Below are positions 9,694-19,500 of a stretch of DNA of 64,000 nucleotides, piece after piece. The notes below the pieces were generated by a model. The model made no database searches, had not been told where the DNA came from, and saw nothing but the letters and a program-made list of their open reading frames with translations. A program made the position numbers and the translations under genes. Position 1 is the first letter of the stretch. Every line of letters begins with the position of its first letter. This DNA comes from Niastella koreensis GR20-10 (GTDB lineage: Bacteria; Bacteroidota; Bacteroidia; Chitinophagales; Chitinophagaceae): contig NC_016609.1 in the NCBI RefSeq assembly GCF_000246855.1, positions 1,488,001 through 1,552,000 on the forward strand. The letters are read 5' to 3'.

Positions 9694-12447
9694 ATGATGA
9701 ACGGACGCAAAAATAATTTAAAAGATGGTTCGGCCCTGATTTTATCTCTATGGCTTTTGCTATTAACGAGTAATATCTGGGCCAATTATTTTTCCATACC
9801 CCATTTTGACAAATCATTAACCCAAATTAAACCCGATACAACAAAACCTGTACGGGCGCTAGATACTATTCCTAAAAAGGCCGACAGCCTTCGCCGTATA
9901 GCCGATACCATTCACTCGAAAGATACAGTAATAAACAAAACTGACACAGTTAATGTTCCGGCTTCTGAAGATTCGCTGGATGCTCCGGTGGCCTACAAAG
10001 CCTCCGATAGTATGGTTTTGAACGTGCCTGATAAAAAGATCACGCTGTTCAGCAAAGCGAATATCAAGTATAAGGATATGGACCTTTCTGCCGACAGCAT
10101 TGAAATGGACAATCAAAAGCAGCTGGTGACTGCCACTTATCGTAAAGATACGGCAGGTAAAATAATAGGCAAACCGGTAATGCTGCAGAGTGGCAGTAAA
10201 ATGAACTCGGACGTTATTAAATATAATTTCAAAAGCCAGAAGGGGATCACCGAAAATACCATGACCATCCAGGGCGAAATGCTGGTGATCGGGGAAAAGG
10301 TAAAAAAGATAAACGATAAAGATTATTATGCTTACCGGTCGCAGTTTACTACCTGTAACCTTGATACGCCGCACTTCGCTTTCAGGGCCAATAAAATGAA
10401 AATGGTTAGCCAGAAGCTGGCCGTATCGGGGCCCATTCACCCGGAATTTGAAGGCGTGCCGGTACCCATTTATTTACCATTTGGATTTTTCCCGTTGTCG
10501 CAGGGCCGCCATTCCGGTATTCTGCCACCGCAATTTTCGCAAAGCGAGCAGTTTGGTTTGGGGTTGGAAGGCCTGGGTTATTATAAAGTGCTGAACGATA
10601 ATTTTGATGTGACCCTGCGCTCCAACTTATACTCCTACGGCGGCTACTCATTGTTTGCCACGCCAACCTACCGGGTGCGATACCGGTATAATGGCAGCAT
10701 GAACCTCGCGTACCAGTATTCGCGTATTTTATCAAGTGGTACCGAACAGGAGTTCACCACTTCCAAAACGTACAGCATTAACTGGAGCCATACGGTTGAC
10801 AGCCGGGCGCGGCCAGGCCAAACCTTTTCAGCGAACGTTAATATCGCATCCACCAAATTCAATCAATTAATACCGAACAATCCACAGGCAAACTTTACTA
10901 ATACACTCAGTTCATCGATCGCTTATTCAAAAACCTGGGGCAGCAGGTATAACCTTACGGCTACGGCAAACCATAGCCAGAACAACCAAACACAGGATAT
11001 CAACCTGAGTTTACCTAACCTGGCGTTTACTGTTAATACCTTCTATCCTTTACAGAAGAAGGAATTTACGGGTACGCCCAAGTGGTATGAGAAACTGGGT
11101 ATCGGGTACAACGGTACGGCTGCCAACCAGATGAATTTTAAGGAAAAGGATTTCAGCGTAAGAACCCTGTTGGATACCCTGCAATGGGGCGCCCAGCACT
11201 CCATACCTATTCAATTGTCACTGCCACCGTTGGGCGCTTTACAAATTTCGCCCGGTATCAGCTACCAGGAAAAATGGTATTCGCGCAAAATGTACCGCAG
11301 CTGGGATTCTGTAAACTATAAGATTGACACTTCTATTACCAAGGGCTTGTACCGTTCCAGCGATTTGTCGTTCAGCCTGGGGGTAAATACTGCGCTGTAT
11401 GGGATGTTCGACAAATTTGGGAAGAAAAGCCCCATCGCGGCTATCCGCCACGTAATACGGCCCAACATTTCCTTTAGTTATAAACCCGACCTGGGTTCCA
11501 AGTTTTATCAGAATGTACAGGTGGACACAGCGTTTGGAAAAGCACCCGGACAGGGGCACTATCAACGGTTCTCTTATTTTGATGGAAGCATTTACGGGGC
11601 GCCGTCTTCAGGCGTTTTTGGCGGTATTGGCTTTGGGATAGATAATAATATAGAAGCTAAAGTGCGCTCGAAAAAAGATACTGCCAATGGCGGTTTGAAG
11701 AAGATCCGCCTGATTGATGGATTTGGCTTTACCAGCAGTTACAATTACCTCGCCGACTCATTTAAACTGGCGCCGTTCAGCTTATATATACGCAGTACCC
11801 TGTTTGAAAAGATCAACATCACGGCAGGCGCCACTATGGATCCCTATCAAACAGATACATTTGGTTACCGTATAAACCGGTACACCTGGCAGAGCAGTAA
11901 GTTTGGTTATAAAAAAAGCCTGGGCCGTATTACCAATGGTAACATTGCCATTTCAACCTCGTTCCAAAGCTCCAATGTAAAGGATAAAAAAGCTGCACAG
12001 GCAAAAGAAGACGCATTGCGTCAGCAGGGTGGGGTATTAACAGCCGAAGAGCAACAGATGCAATTGGCGTATGCTCGCGCCAACCCGGCTGAGTTTGCCG
12101 ATTTCAATGTGCCCTGGTCGCTGAGTTTATCGTACTCCATGAGCTTTAGTAAAAGTATCAAGCCCGATTATTCAGGCTGGCAAACCCAAACATTCCAGAA
12201 CTTAAGCTGGAATGGCGACTTCAACCTTACGCCAAAATGGAAGTTTGGGATGAACGGGTACTACGATATCAAGGCCTCCAAAATACAGCAGTTCTCTATG
12301 TACATTTCGCGGGAAATGCACTGCTGGCAGTTGAGCATAAATGTAACCCCGGTAGGGTTGTACCGGACGTTTAACTTTACTATCAGTCCAAAGTCGGGCA
12401 TCCTGCGCGATCTGCGGCTAAACAGAACAAGATATTTTTACCAGTAA
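9694..12447 (+). CDS. LptD-like LPS-assembly outer membrane protein
   Basis: A 917-residue protein. A signal segment (ALILSLWLLLLTSNIWA) is followed by a Thr/Asp/Lys-rich linker, an OstA/LptA-like jellyroll (about 95-240; LFSKANIKYKDMDLSADSIEMD) and a long beta-barrel rich in aromatic strand ends up to the terminal Phe-Tyr-Gln. A PVPIYLPFGFFPLSQGRHSG segment near 255-275 is typical of Bacteroidota LptD-like proteins. LptD receives LPS from the periplasmic bridge and inserts it into the outer leaflet. It is longer than E. coli LptD (about 780 residues), as is usual in this phylum. The OstA-like and MlaD genes 3 kb away complete an envelope-lipid neighbourhood. Confidence 0.85.
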   Translation: MMNGRKNNLKDGSALILSLWLLLLTSNIWANYFSIPHFDKSLTQIKPDTTKPVRALDTIPKKADSLRRIADTIHSKDTVINKTDTVNVPASEDSLDAPVAYKASDSMVLNVPDKKITLFSKANIKYKDMDLSADSIEMDNQKQLVTATYRKDTAGKIIGKPVMLQSGSKMNSDVIKYNFKSQKGITENTMTIQGEMLVIGEKVKKINDKDYYAYRSQFTTCNLDTPHFAFRANKMKMVSQKLAVSGPIHPEFEGVPVPIYLPFGFFPLSQGRHSGILPPQFSQSEQFGLGLEGLGYYKVLNDNFDVTLRSNLYSYGGYSLFATPTYRVRYRYNGSMNLAYQYSRILSSGTEQEFTTSKTYSINWSHTVDSRARPGQTFSANVNIASTKFNQLIPNNPQANFTNTLSSSIAYSKTWGSRYNLTATANHSQNNQTQDINLSLPNLAFTVNTFYPLQKKEFTGTPKWYEKLGIGYNGTAANQMNFKEKDFSVRTLLDTLQWGAQHSIPIQLSLPPLGALQISPGISYQEKWYSRKMYRSWDSVNYKIDTSITKGLYRSSDLSFSLGVNTALYGMFDKFGKKSPIAAIRHVIRPNISFSYKPDLGSKFYQNVQVDTAFGKAPGQGHYQRFSYFDGSIYGAPSSGVFGGIGFGIDNNIEAKVRSKKDTANGGLKKIRLIDGFGFTSSYNYLADSFKLAPFSLYIRSTLFEKINITAGATMDPYQTDTFGYRINRYTWQSSKFGYKKSLGRITNGNIAISTSFQSSNVKDKKAAQAKEDALRQQGGVLTAEEQQMQLAYARANPAEFADFNVPWSLSLSYSMSFSKSIKPDYSGWQTQTFQNLSWNGDFNLTPKWKFGMNGYYDIKASKIQQFSMYISREMHCWQLSINVTPVGLYRTFNFTISPKSGILRDLRLNRTRYFYQ

Positions 12448-12501
12448 GGCATGTGTAAATGTAAGTGCCGTTACAGGTTACAAGTTACAGGGTAAAAGGC
12501 C

Positions 12502-12560
12502 AAAAGGTGAAAGCCTAAAGCGAATACAAAAGCTGTATTTGCTTTAGGCTTTCACCTTTT
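12502..12560. terminator. Long hairpin between convergent lptD and plsC
   Basis: Arms 12502-12521 and 12541-12560 are perfect 20-bp reverse complements (AAAAGGTGAAAGCCTAAAGC in the left arm). Inside the 19-nt loop AATAC and GTATT can pair further. It lies between the ends of two convergent genes, so it could end transcription in both directions; the A-rich left edge and T-rich right edge fit. Its sequence is also close to the intergenic word repeats of this genome (GGTGAAAGCC, GGCTTTCACC), so it may be a repeat-derived element used as a terminator. Confidence 0.65.
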
Positions 12561-12598
12561 ATCTTTAGGCTTTTTCACCACAGCCTACTGCCCACTGC

Positions 12599-13348
12599 CT
12601 ATTGCCTTTTCGTATTCGCTACGTAATAATCATGCATTATCTGATGTACCCTTTCCTTCAACGCCTGCGTGGTTTCGCCGGGTTGAATGGGAACGGGGGG
12701 CAGAAAATGCATTTCCATTTTGTGCGGGAGCAGAAAGAATGGCTTGCTGGCGGGTAATACTTTGCGGGTATTGAAGATCAGGCTGGGGATGATGGCCTTG
12801 CCGCTGTCGATAGCCAGACGAAATGCCCCATCGTGAAAGCTTTTCAGCGGTTGATCGGTAGTGTTACGGGTGCCCTCGGGGTAAAGGCACATATGCAAAC
12901 CCATCTCGAGCACCTTTTTCATTTTCAGATAACTTTCCTTGCGGCTGGCTTCACTTTTACGGTCAACCAATACAGAGCCAGTCCTGTACATAAGCCCAAA
13001 GAGAGGAATCTTGGCCATTTCAATTTTAGCAATGGTTTTATTGCCGCCTGGGATGGCCGGGTAGGAGATAGGCACATCCATAAAAGAGTTGTGGTTGCAA
13101 ACGACTACATAGTTTTCACCCCGCACAAAATTCTTTCTGCCACGCACTTTTAACGGACAACCGATCAGTGGAAGATACGTTCCCATCCAGATCCTTGCTA
13201 TTGCAGCCCACCGGTTGGTTTTTTTAGGCTCCTCAGCAAAATAGCTGAACATCAAAAACGGCGGTAAAATCAGTAGCATGGTAATCACAAATATCAGGGC
13301 TGCCCATAAAGCACAAATACGACCGGCTATTTCTTTAAAAATTTTCAT
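12599..13348 (-). CDS. plsC: 1-acyl-sn-glycerol-3-phosphate acyltransferase (PlsC family)
   Basis: A 249-residue membrane enzyme that transfers an acyl chain to lysophosphatidic acid to make phosphatidic acid. The N-terminal membrane segment is at about 12-36 (LWAALIFVITMLLILPPFLMF). The acyltransferase blocks are present: block I NHNSFMD (HX4D, about 85-91), block II around GSVLVDRKS, block III YPEGTRN (about 157-163) and block IV IIPSLIF. Length fits the family. It is convergent with lptD across a hairpin. Acyl donor (acyl-ACP or acyl-CoA) cannot be told from sequence. Confidence 0.9.
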   Translation of the reverse strand: MKIFKEIAGRICALWAALIFVITMLLILPPFLMFSYFAEEPKKTNRWAAIARIWMGTYLPLIGCPLKVRGRKNFVRGENYVVVCNHNSFMDVPISYPAIPGGNKTIAKIEMAKIPLFGLMYRTGSVLVDRKSEASRKESYLKMKKVLEMGLHMCLYPEGTRNTTDQPLKSFHDGAFRLAIDSGKAIIPSLIFNTRKVLPASKPFFLLPHKMEMHFLPPVPIQPGETTQALKERVHQIMHDYYVANTKRQ

Positions 13349-13479
13349 CTACTAAATTCTCCATTTATCTTTTAACGTGCATTGCAATTGGCAATATTCA
13401 ACAATCAATAGGCAAAAATACAGGGAGCGCCCGAATTATCGGCTACATTGCTTATTGCCAATTGTCTATTGCCTATTGA

Positions 13480-14151
13480 TTAAAGCGCCCAGTTTACCGG
13501 ATCAATACCGTTGCGAACCAAATACTCATTTGCCTTTGAAAAATGCCTGCAGCCAAAGAAACCATTATAGGCAGAAAGCGGAGAGGGATGCGCCGCCTTT
13601 AATACCAGGTGTTTGGTTTCATCTATCAGTACCTGTTTCTCCTGCGCAAATTTCCCCCACAGCATAAACACCACATGTTCTTTTTGCTCCGAGATCTTTT
13701 TGATAACGTTATTGGTAAATTCGGCCCAGCCAATTTGCGAATGGCTCATGGGCTCGGCAGCCCGAACGGTTAACGAGGCATTTAATAATAACACACCCTG
13801 TTCGGCCCACTTGGTCAGATTGCCGTGATTGGGAATGGCCACGCCGGTATCTGAGCTCAGCTCTTTAAAAATATTCACCAGCGATGGCGGCGGCGGCACG
13901 CCATCCGAAACAGAAAAGCAAAGTCCATGCGCCTGACCGGGCCCGTGATACGGGTCCTGACCCAGGATCACCACTTTTACATTATCGATGGGGGTAGTGT
14001 TAAAGGCATTGAAGATCAAAGAGCCGGGCGGGTAAATGGTTTTACCGGCCATTCTTTCTGTCTTTAAAAAGGTAACAATATTCTGAAAATAGGATTTGGC
14101 AAATTCGGGTTTTAAGGCTGACTTCCAGCTTTCCTCAATTTGTACGTCCAT
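13480..14151 (-). CDS. ung: Uracil-DNA glycosylase (family 1)
   Basis: A 223-residue cytosolic base-excision repair enzyme that removes uracil from DNA. Signature motifs are complete: the water-activating loop [18 protein letters not shown] (catalytic Asp, about 63-80), the [10 protein letters not shown] segment with the uracil-binding Asn, and the leucine-loop [18 protein letters not shown] (about 187-204). Length matches bacterial Ung. It is transcribed toward plsC and away from the sigma factor gene; the 131-bp gap to plsC holds imperfect copies of TTGCCAAT/CAATAGGC words in both orientations. Confidence 0.95.
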   Translation of the reverse strand: MDVQIEESWKSALKPEFAKSYFQNIVTFLKTERMAGKTIYPPGSLIFNAFNTTPIDNVKVVILGQDPYHGPGQAHGLCFSVSDGVPPPPSLVNIFKELSSDTGVAIPNHGNLTKWAEQGVLLLNASLTVRAAEPMSHSQIGWAEFTNNVIKKISEQKEHVVFMLWGKFAQEKQVLIDETKHLVLKAAHPSPLSAYNGFFGCRHFSKANEYLVRNGIDPVNWAL

Positions 14152-14293
14152 GGTTTGTTGGTAATATTTGCGATAAAAATAAGCAAAGGGAATTTATTTG
14201 ATATATTAATTTCCCTGCTATGTAACTGCTACGTTTTCCAAATGCTAATATTTTTTTGCAGTTAATTATCAAGGATGCTGTAATATTGTTGTA

Positions 14294-14387
14294 TGCGGAA
14301 CGCAAAACGTTCAACGCGTAACGCAAAAACCAAAACCAAATCGACGAATGTATTAGCGTTCAGCGTTAAGCATTCAACGTTAAGCTT
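14294..14387. repeat. Intergenic word repeats (AACG/AGCGTT type)
   Basis: In the 262-bp gap between ung and the sigma factor gene, words such as AACGCAAAACG, TTCAACGCGTAACGC and AGCGTTCAGCGTTAAG recur. The left half is rich in CGTAACGC and the right half in GCGTTAAG, that is, in roughly opposite orientation. It is one of several such tracts at gene borders in the first 17 kb. No gene or tRNA-like fold is seen here. Confidence 0.5.
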
Positions 14388-14413
14388 TAAATAACTTATC
14401 CAAACTGCTGAAG

Positions 14414-14986
14414 TTGAATAACGACACCCAGTTGGAGGCCTTATGGCTACAACGATTGCAACAGAACGACGAGCAGGCTTTGGCTGCCATCATGAGAAAG
14501 TATTATACCGCCTTATACAATTACGGGGCCCGGTTTACCAACGACGAGGCCCTTGTGAAGGATTGTATACAGGAGGTGTTTATCAGTTTATGGCAACGAA
14601 GAGAAAGCGCTGCTGAAATTCTATCTCCCCGGTATTACTTATTGCGCGCCGTAAAGAATAAGGTGTTGAAATCGCTGCATCAACATGTTATCAGGATTGG
14701 CTCCATGGAAAACGAATCTGCTTACGATTTTTTACAGGAGTTCTCCGTGGAGAAGCTGATCATCGACAAGCAAATGTCTGAAGAGCAGGCTACCATCTTA
14801 CGCAAAACAATGGCGCAGCTTTCGAAGCGTCAGCATGAATTGATCTACCTAAAATTTTATCAGCACCTCGATCATGCCCAGATAGCCGGGCTCATGAACC
14901 TCAGCCGGCAGTCGGTGTACAATCTATTACATGAAACTATTCAGAAGCTGAGGAGCTTGTGGCAGGCGGAAATGTTTAACCAATAA
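14414..14986 (+). CDS. ECF RNA polymerase sigma factor (FecI/SusC-linked type)
   Basis: A 190-residue sigma-70 family protein with only regions 2 and 4. Region 2 is at about 25-92 (YNYGARFTNDEALVKDCIQEVFISLW, the core-binding helix with DCIQEVF). Region 4 is at about 130-183 (LSKRQHELIYLKFYQ, then a helix-turn-helix LMNLSRQSVYNLLHETIQKL). It starts with a TTG codon (MNNDTQLEALW); no better ATG is upstream. It lies before a fecR gene and a susC/susD pair, the usual order in which this sigma factor is held by FecR and released when the SusC receptor binds its ligand. Confidence 0.9.
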   Translation: MNNDTQLEALWLQRLQQNDEQALAAIMRKYYTALYNYGARFTNDEALVKDCIQEVFISLWQRRESAAEILSPRYYLLRAVKNKVLKSLHQHVIRIGSMENESAYDFLQEFSVEKLIIDKQMSEEQATILRKTMAQLSKRQHELIYLKFYQHLDHAQIAGLMNLSRQSVYNLLHETIQKLRSLWQAEMFNQ

Positions 14987-14990
14987 GGCT

Positions 14991-15127
14991 AGTTGACCAG
15001 TTGACGTGTTGACCGGGAGGCTGACAGAGTTGATAGCGTTGACAGGGTTGATAAAGGAGGCCGCGACGCGGGTTGCCGCGCATGGGTGTTGTATTGCTTG
15101 CAGCTTACAGCTTGTGGCTTGAAGCTG
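14991..15127. repeat. Intergenic word repeats (TTGAC and AGCTT tracts)
   Basis: The 248-bp gap between the sigma and fecR genes holds a tract (14991-15052) in which GTTGAC/GTTGATA words recur every 9-12 bp, a GC-rich bridge, then an AGCTT tract (15091-15127) closely related to 7361-7395. Both AGCTT tracts are preceded by a GTGTATTGCTT-like word, so they share ancestry. The promoter for fecR, if separate, must lie in 15128-15234. Confidence 0.5.
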
Positions 15128-15234
15128 TCTTCCTGTGATACTTTTCCGATCAATTATAATATTTTTTTAACAAATTCTCCATTTCTACAGTAGGATTTCA
15201 CCATCCCCGGTACTTACAGATATAACCGAGCTGT

Positions 15235-16338
15235 ATGAAGGATTTCCGGCTTTATGATATATCTGATTTTGTAATAGATGAAGATTTTATTCGCTGGGTA
15301 CATGAGCAGCGCGAAGAAGATAATTTATTCTGGAATACCTGGCTGCAACAACATCCCGACAAACACCTGGTGGTTGCCACTGCCCGGCGTATTGTAGAAT
15401 CTATACAATTTCCGCAAAGTAATATCAATGAAGCCCAGGTAGAGCAGGAGGTGAGCCGGTTAATGAATACCATTACTACCCAGCAAATAATACCGGAGCC
15501 CGAAAAGGAAACAGTGGTGGCTTTAAAATGGTGGTATGCCGCTGCCATCTTACTGTTGTGTGTAACCGGCACCTGGTATTTTTACATCAGGGATAACCGC
15601 ATACCGCCCTATGCCTATTCAGCCATGGTGGCTGCCAAACAACTGATAGAGCACACCAACACTTCGCTGAAACCCCTGGTGCTGAATCTGCCCGATGGAA
15701 GCCAGGTAACGCTGGCCCCCCAAAGCCGCATCAGTTATGCGCATACGTTTGGCTCTGCCGATACGGCCCGCAACGGCGTTACACGCGATGTGTACCTGCT
15801 GGGCGAGGCTTTTTTCCAGGTCACCAAAAATCCGCACCGGCCCTTCAGGGTTTTTGCCAATGAAATTGTGACCAAGGTACTGGGCACCAGTTTTACCGTT
15901 CGTTCATTTGAAAAAGATACTACCATCCAGGTAACAGTAAGAACGGGAAAAGTGAGTGTGTATGCACAGGCGGCAACGCCCGCTTCTTCCAAAATGAGTG
16001 AGATCATCCTAACCCCCAACCAGCAACTGGTATACGAAAGAACCGGCCAGAAGTTCCAGAAGGTATTGCTCAACAACCCTGTAATAATTGTACCCCCGGC
16101 CGTAGAACGCTCATTGGTATACGACGATGCGCCGCTTGATAAAGTATTCGGCGACCTCAGTAAAGTATATGGGATCAATATTGTGTTTGACAGCGAACTG
16201 CTGAAGAAGTGTACGGTAACTGCCGACCTTTCCAGTGAAACGTTCTACCAGAAGTTAAGCCTGATCTGCAGCGCTATTGACGCCCATTACGAACTGATAG
16301 ACGGACAGGTAGTGATTGAATCAACAGGATGTAAATAG
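15235..16338 (+). CDS. FecR-family anti-sigma factor
   Basis: A 367-residue inner-membrane regulator. The cytoplasmic part (1-95) would bind the sigma factor. A single membrane helix (about 102-121, WWYAAAILLLCVTGTWYFYI) follows. The periplasmic FecR domain is at about 145-245 (LVLNLPDGSQVTLAPQSRISY, VYLLGEAFFQVTKNPHRPF). The C-terminal DUF4974 domain is at about 290-360 (VYDDAPLDKVFGDLSKVYGINIVFD). In Bacteroidota this protein receives the signal from the STN domain of the adjacent SusC. Spacing to the sigma gene (248 bp of repeats) is larger than usual. Confidence 0.92.
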   Translation: MKDFRLYDISDFVIDEDFIRWVHEQREEDNLFWNTWLQQHPDKHLVVATARRIVESIQFPQSNINEAQVEQEVSRLMNTITTQQIIPEPEKETVVALKWWYAAAILLLCVTGTWYFYIRDNRIPPYAYSAMVAAKQLIEHTNTSLKPLVLNLPDGSQVTLAPQSRISYAHTFGSADTARNGVTRDVYLLGEAFFQVTKNPHRPFRVFANEIVTKVLGTSFTVRSFEKDTTIQVTVRTGKVSVYAQAATPASSKMSEIILTPNQQLVYERTGQKFQKVLLNNPVIIVPPAVERSLVYDDAPLDKVFGDLSKVYGINIVFDSELLKKCTVTADLSSETFYQKLSLICSAIDAHYELIDGQVVIESTGCK

Positions 16339-16460
16339 AAGGCAGACGGCAGAAGGCAGAGAACCGCAACGCGGCAACACAGCAACATTGCATGTAAAAC
16401 ATAAACCCATTAATATTAATAATATGATCAAGGCACCACCCTGATAAAGGGTAAAAAAAG

Positions 16461-16496
16461 AACCCCAACATTGTTCGCACCAATGTCAGGGTTTTT
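16461..16496 (+). terminator. Stem-loop with T-run between fecR and susC
   Basis: AACCCCAACATTG and CAATGTCAGGGTT can pair around the loop TTCGCAC, with a C/A mismatch, followed by TTTTT. It could stop read-through from the sigma/fecR transcript, leaving susC to its own ECF promoter in 16500-16583. Calling it a terminator is inference from structure. Confidence 0.6.
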
Positions 16497-16583
16497 AAAG
16501 ATCGTCTGTCCTGCTGGCTTCAACAGTAGCGGGACAAACATTGATTAAAACTGATTGCTTTAACCAACTAATAGTACAAAACT

Positions 16584-19500
16584 ATGAAAAAAGTACTCGT
16601 TAACCAGTTAATCTACCGGTTTATGAGAATAGGATTGCTGCCATTACTATTGATCACCGGCTTTGCCGGCATGATGTATGCCCGTCCGGTACACGGACAG
16701 GAGGTTCTGAACCAGCGCATTAACCTGGTTGCAGACAACAAGGAAGTTAAAACGGTACTGAATGAGATCAGCCGGCTGGCTGATATTAAATTCGTTTACA
16801 GTTCCCAACGCATTCCGGTAAGGCAAAAAATATCGGTTACCGCCCGTAACCAGCGCCTGGGGGATGTTCTGGAGCTGTGTTTATCGCCTTTGAATATCCT
16901 GTATTTCGTTTCCGGCAACCAGATCGTGTTGATGCGGAAAGGCGAATCGTACAATGTGGCGATGTACCTAACCGATGATCCCCGTAAATTTCTATTGGAT
17001 GAAGAAGCCCCGGCCAAGACCATTACCGGTAAGGTTACCGACGAAGCTGGTGAGCCGCTGAACGGCGTATCGGTATTGGTGCGTGGTACCAACAGGGGCA
17101 CCGTCACCAATGAAAAAGGGGTATTTGTAATTACCGCCGATGTAGGCGAAATGCTGTCGTTTACGATGGTGGGGTATAAAGAAAGCGCCGTAAAGGTGGG
17201 CGATGAAACCAACATCACCGTCCGGTTGCTGACCGAGAACATCAACATGAACGAAGTAATTATTGTAGGGTATGGTACCCAGCGCAGGAGTTCATTAACC
17301 GGCGCCATCTCCTCCATCAATACAAAAGCCATCAACGAACTGCCGGTGGCCAGCGTGGAGCAGGCGCTGCAGGGCCGGGTGGCCGGTTTAACGGTGACCA
17401 ACAATGGTGAACCCGGCACCTCGCCTATAGTGCGGATTAGAGGAGTAAGTTCTATCAACTTTGCATCAGATCCATTATATGTGATCGATGGCTTTCCAAC
17501 CGGCAACCTCGTCAACTTCGACAGCCGCGATATTGAATCGGTGGAAGTGTTGAAAGACGCGAGTGCTGCTGCTATTTATGGTTCCAGAGCTACCAATGGC
17601 GTAATACTCATTACAACCAAAAAAGGCAGGCGCGACAACCGGGTCAAAGTAACGCTGGATTCATATGTTGGCACGCAAAAGCCCTGGAACACGATCGATC
17701 TGCTGAACACCGATCAATACCTGAAATACGAACGCGCCCTGAACGGCGCTGCCAATATTGGTCTGCCACCCCGGTTGCAGCAAGCCAATTTCAGTCAGCC
17801 CATTTATAATGGCACCAGCCAAACGTATGCCCAAACAAATACCGACTGGCAGGATGCTTATTTTAAAAGCGGCATACTGATGCAGCACAATATTGGCGTA
17901 AGCGGCGGAAATGACGTAAGTCGTTTTTACAGCTCGGCCGGTTATTTTAAACAGGATGGCATTGGCCAGGGCGTGTATTATGAAAGAGGCAATTACCGCA
18001 TTAATTCAGAACATAAGATCAGCAAAGTGTTCAGCTTTGGTGAGAACCTGTTCCTGTCCTATTCAAAACAACGCTATGATAATACCACCGGTAACCGTAC
18101 CAGGCTGGTGAATGTGATCCGCAGTTTGCCTTACTTGCCGGTATATGATCCTACCACGAACGGTGGCTACCGGAATGCCGAGAACAGCGTTGACGGGGCT
18201 GACCCCACCAACCCGGTTGAAGATGCGGTGTTGCTGGGTAACGCGGTCCGTAAAACTTTAAAGGTATTGGGTACTGCCTATGCAGATGTGAACTTTACCC
18301 CCTGGTTAAAATTCCGCTCTACATTCGGCGTAGACCATGTGAACCTGTTTCAGCATCAGTTCAGACCCATATATAGCGATAAAGGCCGCAGCGAAACGCA
18401 GGCAGCTATCGACGACGTACGCACCACGCTCACCACGTTGTTGTATACCCAGCAGCTTACGTTCGATAAAACCTTCGGCAATCACCACATCACCGCTACG
18501 GGTGTTTATGAAACCCAAAGCACCCGCTCATACGGTGAGCAAATGACCGGTAACCAAAGCACCAACACTATAGAAACCATGTTTGGCGCCACCAACGTGG
18601 CCGCCTTCAGCACCAAGAGTGAGAACCTGCTGATCTCGTATGTAGCCAGGTTGAATTATGAGTTTGGCGGAAAGTATATGCTGAGTGCCGCCATTCGTCG
18701 CGATGGATTATCAGTATGGGCGCCGGGTAAAAAGTTTGCCAACTTCCCATCTGTTTCAGCAGGCTGGCGAATTGACCAGGAAGACTTCATGCGCAATATA
18801 AAAAGCGTGTCGGAATTAAAGTTAAGAGGCGGGTATGGCGAAACCGGGTTGAATGGTATCGGCATCTTCAGCAAACTGCCCAATTCGCAATTACCTAACG
18901 ATTATCCCTGGCAGGCGGTGGTATCACAAAACGGCGCCTTATATCCCTTCAACAATACGTTGCCATCAGGCGGTAATGCCTCGTTCTACAATGCCATCTC
19001 CAACCTGAACCTGGAATGGGAAAAAACAAAACAGCTGAACATTGGCGTTGACCTGGGCTTATTGAACAACCGCATTACTTTGTCGGCCGACTATTATCGT
19101 CGTAAAACCGATAACCTGATGTTGAACGTGCCTACGCCTGGTTCATTTGGGTTTAATACCCAAGGGGTGCTGGCAAACGTAGGCTCCATGGAGAACAACG
19201 GCGTTGATCTGCAAATGGGTTACAAGGAAAACCTGCGCGCCTTTAAATGGGACATTACCGGTAACATCAGCTTTATAAAAAACAAAGTGATAAGCCTGAA
19301 TACGCCCAATGCAACCATTGACCAGGGCGGCGACCAGGACTTTGGTGGCGGCGCCCCCATTACCAGAACAAAAGCCGGCGAAACCATTCAATCGTTTTAC
19401 GGCTATATAGTTGACGGTATTTTCCAAAGCGATGCAGAAGTAGCCAGCAGTCCGTTCCAGACCGATAAAACAAAAGCCGGTGACCTCAAGTTCAGAGACA

